DNA of 12,262 nt, taken from contig CAIQJW010000201.1 in assembly GCA_903872255.1 (NCBI GenBank), positions 1 to 12,262 of the forward strand. Reading direction: 5' to 3'. The translations under genes and the position numbers were made by a program. This stretch comes from an uncultured delta proteobacterium (lineage in GTDB: Bacteria > Desulfobacterota > Syntrophorhabdia > Syntrophorhabdales > Syntrophorhabdaceae). Below the pieces are notes generated by a model. The model saw nothing but the letters and a program-made list of their open reading frames with translations, was not told the origin of the DNA and searched no databases. This document shows positions 6,876 to 12,262 of the stretch, one piece after another. How positions within the stretch are numbered: the first letter of the stretch is position 1; each line of letters opens with the position of its first letter.

Positions 6876-7523
6876 CTACTCTCCTTTTATAAATCCATGA
6901 CGGGAAAGAAAGCCTACATCGAGCTTCTTTCCCTCCCTTTTTTTCAGAAAACTATCCACGTATTTTCCTATGATATCCGTCTCAATATTTATTTTATCCC
7001 GCTGGTTCTTTTCAAGAAGTGTAGTTCGCGAAGCGGTGTATGGAATAATATTGATCGTGAACTTATTATCACTTTGATCATTTACTGTCAAGCTTATTCC
7101 ATCTATCGCGACCGAACCCTTCTTGACGATTAAGTGGGCCAATTCCGAGGAAATCTCGATAGTTATCCGTATCGAGTCGCCTTCGCTGCGCATGTCGGAG
7201 ATCGTGCCGGTCCCATCAACATGGCCTGTCACTATATGGCCGCCGAAGCGCCCGTCCGCTGCCATCGCCCTCTCAAGGTTCACCCTTTGTCCGACGGCTT
7301 TATCCTTTAAGGTGGTAAGCCGGAGTGTCTCGAGGGAAGCATCCGCCCCGAAGGTCCCGTTGCCGATCCTGGTTGCTGTCAGGCAAACCCCGTCGACGCA
7401 GACCGAGTCGCCTTCGCGTACAGTGCCGGGTTCGAACGCCGTCTTTAGGACGAAGACCCAGCTTCCGCCCTTTTTCTCTATGGCGGCTATGGTCCCTATA
7501 TCTTCAATGATTCCTGTGAACAT
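6876..7523 (-). CDS. ribE: Riboflavin synthase, alpha subunit
   Basis: Dismutates two 6,7-dimethyl-8-ribityllumazine molecules to riboflavin plus the pyrimidine that RibH reuses. It has 215 residues. The protein is an internal duplication of two lumazine-binding barrels. The first has MFTGIIEDIG (1-10) and GDSVCVDGVCLT (38-49). The second has GGHIVTGHVDGTG (94-106) and GSVAIDGISLTV (136-147). The N-terminal MFTGII fixes the start at ATG 7523. A TTG three codons upstream (7532) is possible but has no ribosome-binding site. The start overlaps the ribD end by 20 bp with GAAGG just upstream, consistent with coupled translation. This gene is called ribC in some naming schemes. Confidence 0.96.
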   Translation of the reverse strand: MFTGIIEDIGTIAAIEKKGGSWVFVLKTAFEPGTVREGDSVCVDGVCLTATRIGNGTFGADASLETLRLTTLKDKAVGQRVNLERAMAADGRFGGHIVTGHVDGTGTISDMRSEGDSIRITIEISSELAHLIVKKGSVAIDGISLTVNDQSDNKFTINIIPYTASRTTLLEKNQRDKINIETDIIGKYVDSFLKKREGKKLDVGFLSRHGFIKGE

Positions 7524-8607
7524 AACCTTCAATATAGATATTGTCTTTCAATCTCTTCAGGGCCGCAATGTCGATCCTGTACGCGTCTTTCAAGAAATCT
7601 ATCCCTTTTCCTCCGACGAGGTTTAATGCCGACTTTCCCCCGATAAGGATCGTGCCGTAAAAAAGCACCACTTTGTCAACAAGGCCTTCTCTTAAGAGGG
7701 TGCTGTTCACTTCGCCTCCTCCTTCCACGAGAACGCTCATTATATTGCGCTTATACAATTCCTGGCAGATATGATTTACCGATACCCTGCCGAAGTCGTC
7801 CTTCGGCACCCTGATGACATCTGCCCCGAGCGCCTTCAGCCTTGTTTCTTTATCCGTTCGCGAATCTTCGTTCGTGAAGATCCATGTTCTGTATTTCTCC
7901 GATGTCTTGACCACATCACAGGCAAGAGGGATCCTGAGCTTCGAGTCAAGAATTATCCGGGCGGGTATTTTGCGCGGGTTCTTGACTCGGGGCACGAGTA
8001 ATGGATTGTCAGATATGACGGTGTTGATACCGACCATTATCCCGTCATTGATACACCGCAGGACATCAGCCTGACGGCGCGATTCTTCATTGGATATCCA
8101 TCGTGAATCGCATGTTTTAGTTGCTATCTTACCGTCGAGGCTGACCGCTGCTTTCATGGTTATATAAGGCCGCCTTTTTTCCATCCATCCAATGAACGCC
8201 TCATTCAGGCGGCGGGCTTCATTTTCGAGGACCCCAACCTTGACATCGATCCCGGCCTTGCGGAGCATTTCAACGCCTTTACCGTTGACGAGCGGGTTCG
8301 GGTCAAGCATTGCAACGAAAACCCGTTTTATCCCTGCCGCTATTACCTGGTCTGCGCACGGGGGTGTCCTGCCGTAGTGCACACAGGGCTCAAGGTTGAC
8401 ATACAGTGTCGATCCTGCCGCGTTCGGGCCCGCATCCTCGATAGCATGTACCTCGGCATGGGGAGAACCGGCTTTTTTGTGGTAACCTTTCCCGACAATG
8501 GCCTCGCCCTTTACCAGGACTGCGCCTACCATCGGGTTCGGCGATGCCGTGCTGATCCCTTTTCGGGCAAGTGATAGCGCCATGCGCATGTATTGTTCGT
8601 CTTTCAC
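7504..8607 (-). CDS. ribD: Bifunctional diaminohydroxyphosphoribosylaminopyrimidine deaminase / 5-amino-6-(5-phosphoribosylamino)uracil reductase
   Basis: Carries out the second and third steps of the GTP branch of riboflavin synthesis. It has 367 residues, the normal length. The deaminase domain (about 1-145) has a zinc site at His50 and Glu52 in HAEVHA and at Cys75 and Cys84 in EPCVHYGRTPPC. The reductase domain (about 147-367) begins RPYITMKAAVSLDGKIA and includes MVGINTVISDNPLL (191-204) and VLVEGGGEVNSTLL, typical of the NADPH-dependent RibD C-terminal fold. The start is GTG at 8607; an in-frame ATG at 8589 would trim the conserved first helix. It begins 7 bp after the nrdR stop. The nrdR-ribD adjacency is common in bacteria. 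Confidence 0.97.
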   Translation of the reverse strand: MKDEQYMRMALSLARKGISTASPNPMVGAVLVKGEAIVGKGYHKKAGSPHAEVHAIEDAGPNAAGSTLYVNLEPCVHYGRTPPCADQVIAAGIKRVFVAMLDPNPLVNGKGVEMLRKAGIDVKVGVLENEARRLNEAFIGWMEKRRPYITMKAAVSLDGKIATKTCDSRWISNEESRRQADVLRCINDGIMVGINTVISDNPLLVPRVKNPRKIPARIILDSKLRIPLACDVVKTSEKYRTWIFTNEDSRTDKETRLKALGADVIRVPKDDFGRVSVNHICQELYKRNIMSVLVEGGGEVNSTLLREGLVDKVVLFYGTILIGGKSALNLVGGKGIDFLKDAYRIDIAALKRLKDNIYIEGYVHRNH

Positions 8608-8614
8608 GGTCCGT

Positions 8615-9079
8615 CTACGCTTCGTTCTTCTTTAAAAGGAGCTCTTTCAGCTCCGTCATGAACTCATTTATATCACGGAATTGCCTGTAAACGGAAGCAA
8701 AGCGGACATATGCGATCTCGTCAAGGTTCTTGAGTTCGTCCATGACCATTTCCCCTATCTCCGATGCCTTCATCTCCCGCTCGCCTTTTTCAAGGAGGTT
8801 GTATTCGATCCTCTCTACGATCTTTTCGAGGTTCGTAATACTGATCGGCCTTTTTTCACAGGCCTTGTTCAATCCGCCAAGGATCTTCGTCCGGTCGAAA
8901 ACCTCCCGTCTGCCATCTTTTTTGACAACGAGAGGAAGGCCTTCCTCCAGTCTCTCCGCTGTTGTGAACCGCTTTGTGCACTTAAGACATTCCCGCCTGC
9001 GCCGTATGGTATCCATCTCCTTGCTCATGCGGGAATCAAGGACTTTGCTCTCGGGATAATTGCAAAAAGGACACTTCAT
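8615..9079 (-). CDS. nrdR: Transcriptional repressor NrdR
   Basis: Zinc-ribbon and ATP-cone repressor that shuts off ribonucleotide reductase genes when dATP/ATP is high. It has 154 residues, typical length. MKCPFCNYPESKVLDSR (1-17) and the R-R-R-R-E-C-L-K-C segment (27-34) give the zinc ligands Cys3, Cys6, Cys31 and Cys34. The ATP-cone covers about residues 49-139, starting PLVVKKDGRREVFDR, with EIAYVRFASVYRQF near its end. ATG 9079 fits the invariant MKCPFC start. It lies 68 bp after comEB, the largest gap inside the rib cluster, and that gap is filled by a heptamer array. I did not see a clear pair of NrdR boxes here. Confidence 0.98.
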   Translation of the reverse strand: MKCPFCNYPESKVLDSRMSKEMDTIRRRRECLKCTKRFTTAERLEEGLPLVVKKDGRREVFDRTKILGGLNKACEKRPISITNLEKIVERIEYNLLEKGEREMKASEIGEMVMDELKNLDEIAYVRFASVYRQFRDINEFMTELKELLLKKNEA

Positions 9080-9089
9080 TTTATTACCT

Positions 9090-9127
9090 GTAAGGAGTGA
9101 GGAGTAAGTAGTAAGGAGTAAGGAGAT
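9090..9127. repeat. Degenerate heptanucleotide tandem array 3 (GGAGTAA)
   Basis: Units GGAGTGA (9094), GGAGTAA (9101), GTAGTAA (9108) and GGAGTAA (9115) are followed by GGAGATA (9122). The period is exactly 7 bp. The array fills the leader between comEB and nrdR, ending about 11 bp before the nrdR start. Read on the nrdR transcript strand the unit is TTACTCC, which resembles the anti-Shine-Dalgarno of 16S rRNA. Confidence 0.8.
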
Positions 9128-9147
9128 AAAGAATTTTCATTCTTTTT

Positions 9148-9624
9148 TCACTCCCCGCTGCTTACCGGTTTTTTCCGGTCGAGTTTTGTCAAGGGGATGT
9201 CCGATTCCTTTATCATATTCAAGGATAGATCGTCCGGATAACCTTCATCGTAATAAATTTCTTGTATACCGGCGTTGATAAGCATTTTAATGCATATTGA
9301 ACAGGGAAGGTGGGTGCAGTAAAGTTGGGCTCCATTTATCGAAACACCGTGATAGGCGGCCTGGATGATAGCGTTCTGTTCCGCGTGGAGCCCCCGGCAC
9401 AATTCATGGCGTTCCCCTGAGGCGATATTCATTTTTTCCCTGAGGCACGACACCTCGATACAGTGCTTAAGGCCCGAAGGGGCCCCGTTATATCCGCTTG
9501 CGAGGATCCTCTTATCTTTGACAATAACAGCCCCGACGTTGCGGCGCAAACAGGTCGACCTCATGGAAACGATGCGTGCTATCTCCATGAAATAAGGACC
9601 CCAGTCAGGGCGATCATTGTTCAT
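9148..9624 (-). CDS. comEB: Deoxycytidylate (dCMP) deaminase, ComEB family
   Basis: Zinc-dependent cytosolic deaminase converting dCMP to dUMP, the substrate of thymidylate synthase. It has 158 residues. The zinc site is His80 and Glu82 in LHAEQNAI (79-86) plus Cys108 and Cys111 in THLPCSICIKM (104-114). RPDWGPYFMEIARIVSMRSTC near the start and ASGYNGAPSG (42-51) are characteristic of dCMP deaminases rather than cytidine or tRNA deaminases. ATG 9624 overlaps the glyA stop as ATGA. Placement next to glyA, which makes methylene-tetrahydrofolate, and nrdR fits dTMP supply. The comEB symbol reflects homology, not a competence role. Confidence 0.94.
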   Translation of the reverse strand: MNNDRPDWGPYFMEIARIVSMRSTCLRRNVGAVIVKDKRILASGYNGAPSGLKHCIEVSCLREKMNIASGERHELCRGLHAEQNAIIQAAYHGVSINGAQLYCTHLPCSICIKMLINAGIQEIYYDEGYPDDLSLNMIKESDIPLTKLDRKKPVSSGE

Positions 9625-10868
9625 ATATCGTATATTCGTTTATAAAAGGGAAAGCCCTTGCAGAGCTCCCGTACTTTCGCCCGCGTGTTTTCCATGAATG
9701 ATGCATCGCCCGAGTGCTTTAAGACCTGATCGATCATCTCGCAGATGATCTCCATTTCTTTTTCCTTCATGCCCCGTGTGGTCACTGCCGGCGTTCCTAT
9801 CCGGATGCCGCTCGCGACATTGGGGCTGCGGGTATCGAAGGGGATAAGGTTCTTATTGACCATGATGCCGCTTGCCTCGAGTGCGACCTGGGCATCATTC
9901 CCCGTGACATTCTTGGGTGTAAGATCGACGAGAAACAGGTGGTTGTCCGTGCCCCCCGATACGATCCGGAAGCCGAGATCGCTCATGCATTTCGACATGT
10001 GCTTCGCGTTCGCGATTATCTGACGCTGGTATTCTTTAAATTCATCCGTCATTGCCTGTTTGAGTGCAACAGCCTTTGCCGCGACGACGTGCATTAACGG
10101 CCCGCCCTGAATGCCCGGGAAAACTGCGGAATCGATCTTTTTGGCAAGATCGGCGTTACACATGACAAGGCCGCCCCGGGGGCCCCTTAACGTTTTATGG
10201 GTGGTCGTCGTGACAAAATGGGCGTGTCCGACAGGGCTTGGATGGAGGCCGGCTGCAACAAGCCCGGCGATGTGGGCGATATCAGCCATGAAATAAGCGC
10301 CCACTTCATCCGCGATCTCCCTGAATTTCTGGAAATCGATGATCCTGGAGTACGCGCTTGCCCCTGCTATGATAAGCTTCGGTTTTTCTTTATGGGCAAT
10401 GCTCCGGATCTCATCATAATCGAGCATCTCGTCCTTGGCCGAGACCGGATATGATACTGCGCGGTACATTTTGCCGGAGAAACTCGGGCGCGCCCCGTGT
10501 GTCAGGTGCCCGCCATGTGCAATATCCATCCCGAGGACGGTATCGCCCGGCTGAAGGACGGCATAAAACACGGCCATGTTCGCAGAGGAGCCGGAATGAG
10601 GCTGTACATTGGCATGTTCGGCCCCGAAAAGCTCCTTCGCCCGTTCGATTGCAATGCTTTCGATCTCGTCGAGAAAAGCACATCCGCTGTAGTACCTCTT
10701 TGAAGGATACCCTTCGGCGTACTTGTTCGTGAGCACGCAACCCTGCGCGGCAAGGATGTCCTCATCAACATAGTTTTCCGAGGCTATAAGTATCAGGCTG
10801 TATTCCTCACGGTCTAATTCACGCCTCATCAGCTCGAATATCTTTGCGTCTTTCCCGTCGAGTCTCAT
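9621..10868 (-). CDS. glyA: Serine hydroxymethyltransferase
   Basis: PLP enzyme interconverting serine and glycine while charging tetrahydrofolate with a one-carbon unit. It has 415 residues, the family norm. LIASENYVDEDILAA (27-41), NKYAEGYPSKRYYSGC (48-63) and HSGSSANMAV (91-100) are in place. The PLP lysine is Lys225 in the TTTTHKTLRGPRGG segment (220-233), and ADIAHIAGLVAAG (195-207) carries the Asp that contacts the pyridine nitrogen. ATG 10868 lies 3 bp after the rpiB stop, with AGGTAGG overlapping that stop as ribosome-binding site. The gene ends in a 4-bp overlap with comEB. Confidence 0.98.
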   Translation of the reverse strand: MRLDGKDAKIFELMRRELDREEYSLILIASENYVDEDILAAQGCVLTNKYAEGYPSKRYYSGCAFLDEIESIAIERAKELFGAEHANVQPHSGSSANMAVFYAVLQPGDTVLGMDIAHGGHLTHGARPSFSGKMYRAVSYPVSAKDEMLDYDEIRSIAHKEKPKLIIAGASAYSRIIDFQKFREIADEVGAYFMADIAHIAGLVAAGLHPSPVGHAHFVTTTTHKTLRGPRGGLVMCNADLAKKIDSAVFPGIQGGPLMHVVAAKAVALKQAMTDEFKEYQRQIIANAKHMSKCMSDLGFRIVSGGTDNHLFLVDLTPKNVTGNDAQVALEASGIMVNKNLIPFDTRSPNVASGIRIGTPAVTTRGMKEKEMEIICEMIDQVLKHSGDASFMENTRAKVRELCKGFPFYKRIYDI

Positions 10869-10871
10869 ATC

Positions 10872-11321
10872 CTACCTGTCCGTACTTTTTTCAAACGCCT
10901 CTATCTTTGCGATCCTGCCGCTGTGCCGGCCGCCTTCGAACTTAGCCTCCAGCCAGGACTTTACGATCTCTTCGGCGAGCCCTTTTCCCGTTACCCGCTC
11001 ACCGAGGACAAGCACGTTCGCGTCGAGGTGCTTACGGCTCTGCACGGCCGTGTATGTATCGAACGCAAGGGCGGCGCGGATGCCTTTTACCTTGTTGGCA
11101 ACAACATTCATCCCCATCCCGGTGCCGCAGACCAGTATCCCGCGGTCGGCTTTTCCCGCCGCGACATCCCCGGCCACCTTGAACCCATAATCGGGGTAAT
11201 CGACGGATTGCGGGGAATTTGTCCCATAATCCGCAACCTCGTGGTTTCCCTCTGCAAGGATGCGTTTTATATACTCTTTCAGCTCAAGGCCCGCATGATC
11301 GGACCCGATAGCTATCTTCAC
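10872..11321 (-). CDS. rpiB: Ribose-5-phosphate isomerase B
   Basis: Interconverts ribose 5-phosphate and ribulose 5-phosphate, the latter being the RibB substrate further down the operon. It has 149 residues. MKIAIGSDHAG (1-11) with Asp8 and His9, the base Cys65 in VCGTGMGM (64-71) and His98 in SRKHLDANVLVLG (95-107) match RpiB of the RpiB/LacAB fold. The start is GTG at 11321, overlapping the fabF stop as GTGA. The rpiB-glyA pair is common in Desulfobacterota and some other bacteria. LacA or LacB is less likely given the context and active-site pattern. Confidence 0.97.
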   Translation of the reverse strand: MKIAIGSDHAGLELKEYIKRILAEGNHEVADYGTNSPQSVDYPDYGFKVAGDVAAGKADRGILVCGTGMGMNVVANKVKGIRAALAFDTYTAVQSRKHLDANVLVLGERVTGKGLAEEIVKSWLEAKFEGGRHSGRIAKIEAFEKSTDR

Positions 11322-12262
11322 CCTTCGAACCTCTTCATGGCCAGAACGCAGTTCGTGCCGCCGAAACCGAAGGAATTCGAAAGGGCGATATTTACTTCAT
11401 GGTTCCGGGCCTGGTTCGGGACATAATCCAGGTCGCAATCAGGGTCGGGAGTTTCGTAGTTGATCGTCGGCGCACAGACCCGGTCCCTGATCGATAATGC
11501 TGTAAAGATCGCCTCAATCGCTCCGGCCGCACCGAGAAGGTGCCCCGTCATGGATTTCGTCGAACTGACGGGAATCTTATATGCCCTGTCCCCGAAGACC
11601 TTCTTTATCGCAAGGGTTTCCGTCTGGTCGTTAAGGTCCGTGGAAGTCCCGTGCGCATTGATATAATCGACTGCATCAGGGTTAAGGCCGGCATCCCGAA
11701 GCGCCATATTTATGCAGCGGATAAAACCGTCGCCGTCAGGGCAGGGGGCGGTTATGTGGTACGCATCACCGTTATATCCATATCCGGCAAGTTCGGCGTA
11801 TATTTTCGCACCGCGTTTCCTGGCGTGCTCGAGCTCTTCGAGGACGACTATGCCGGCTCCCTCGGCAACAACGAACCCGTCCCGGTCCTTGTCAAAGGGG
11901 CGCGACGCTCTTTGCGGCTCGTCATTTCTCGTGGAGAGTGCTTTCATTGCATTAAAGCCGCCTACAGTCAACGGCGTAATGTTTGCCTCGCATCCTCCGG
12001 CGACCATCATATCGGCATCCCCGTACTGGATGATGCGCATGGCATCACCTATGGAGTGGGCCCCTGTCGCGCACGCGGTGACGATGGAAAGATTGGGGCC
12101 TTTCAGACCATGGTTGATCGCAATATGGCCCGGTGCCTCGTTCGCAATGAGCATCGGGATGAAGAACGGAGAGATCCGCCCCGGTCCCCTTTCAAGGTAA
12201 ATGCTGTGATATTTCTCAAGCGTCGGCAGACCGCCGAGGCCAGTCCCGACGACAACGCCGGC
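11318..12262 (-). CDS. fabF: Beta-ketoacyl-ACP synthase II, partial (N-terminus beyond window)
   Basis: Elongating condensing enzyme of type II fatty acid synthesis, joining malonyl-ACP to acyl-ACP. The frame is open to the window edge, giving 314 residues. It begins AGVVVGTGLGGLPTLE, so the first in-frame ATG at 12154 is internal. The thiolase-fold Cys-His-His triad is visible: Cys64 in TACATGAHSIGDA, His204 in NAHGTSTDLND and His241 in SMTGHLLGAAGA. Comparison with E. coli FabF (Cys163, His303, His340) gives a constant offset of 99 residues, so about 99 are missing and the protein has near-standard length. The C-terminal SFGFGGTN glycine loop confirms the family. acpP would be expected upstream. 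Confidence 0.97.
   Translation of the reverse strand, partial: AGVVVGTGLGGLPTLEKYHSIYLERGPGRISPFFIPMLIANEAPGHIAINHGLKGPNLSIVTACATGAHSIGDAMRIIQYGDADMMVAGGCEANITPLTVGGFNAMKALSTRNDEPQRASRPFDKDRDGFVVAEGAGIVVLEELEHARKRGAKIYAELAGYGYNGDAYHITAPCPDGDGFIRCINMALRDAGLNPDAVDYINAHGTSTDLNDQTETLAIKKVFGDRAYKIPVSSTKSMTGHLLGAAGAIEAIFTALSIRDRVCAPTINYETPDPDCDLDYVPNQARNHEVNIALSNSFGFGGTNCVLAMKRFEG

Noticed and set aside
8681..9100. Plus-strand reading frame opposite nrdR
   Set aside because: nrdR is unmistakable on the minus strand with all zinc ligands; the opposite frame has no family features.
9090..9127. AAGGAG copies on the plus strand as ribosome-binding sites
   Set aside because: No start codon with a credible reading frame follows on the plus strand; downstream is antisense to comEB.
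9128..9145. AT-rich hairpin AAAGAAT/ATTCTTT between comEB and nrdR as a terminator
   Set aside because: The 7-bp stem has a single G-C pair, so it is too weak to support a terminator call.
8608..9147. FMN riboswitch upstream of ribD
   Set aside because: Only 7 bp separate nrdR and ribD, and the comEB-nrdR gap is 68 bp of mostly heptamer repeat, too short for the roughly 140-nt element.

Overview
The window reads as a chromosomal housekeeping region of a Gram-negative-type anaerobe. Almost every gene lies on the minus strand. The order fabF-rpiB-glyA-comEB-nrdR-ribD-ribE-ribBA-ribH-nusB, with an ftsH-folP-cdaA block nearby, resembles what I know from Desulfobacterota (former Deltaproteobacteria, for example Geobacter and syntrophic relatives) and some Nitrospirota. 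Base composition looks close to 50% GC. The lineage is inferred from gene order and protein style, not from a search.

Reading down the minus strand from the right edge: the C-terminal three quarters of fabF (fatty acid elongation) is followed by rpiB (pentose phosphate) and glyA (serine/glycine and one-carbon units). Then come comEB (dCMP deaminase, dUMP for thymidylate), nrdR (ribonucleotide reductase repressor), the riboflavin genes ribD-ribE-ribBA-ribH, nusB, and a YacP/Rae1-like NYN ribonuclease. Spacing is very tight. There are stop/start overlaps of 4 bp (fabF/rpiB, glyA/comEB), 20 bp (ribD/ribE) and 28 bp (ribH/nusB), and gaps of 2-9 bp elsewhere, so most of this is probably one translationally coupled transcript. 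The rib genes together convert GTP and ribulose 5-phosphate to riboflavin; only the dephosphorylation step and the FMN/FAD kinase are not seen. glyA, comEB and nrdR form a nucleotide/one-carbon subset.

A second minus-strand block at the left holds ftsH (membrane AAA+ protease), folP (dihydropteroate synthase, overlapping the ftsH end by 23 bp) and the start of cdaA (diadenylate cyclase, overlapping folP by 4 bp and cut by the window edge).

Between the blocks sits the only plus-strand gene. It encodes a flavodoxin-fold iron-sulfur flavoprotein with an extra C-terminal zinc-ribbon-like CxxC pair. Its start codon lies in a 7-bp tandem array and its stop codon lies in a dispersed palindromic repeat. 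The 283 bp after it contain an inverted pair of palindromic repeats plus fragments of the same families.

I see no defence system, mobile-element gene, CRISPR array, tRNA or rRNA. The most unusual signal is non-coding: three different degenerate heptanucleotide arrays (about 3067-3099, 4742-4776 and 9090-9127), each filling a short gap beside a gene end or start, all with the same 7-bp phase and a GG at the unit start.
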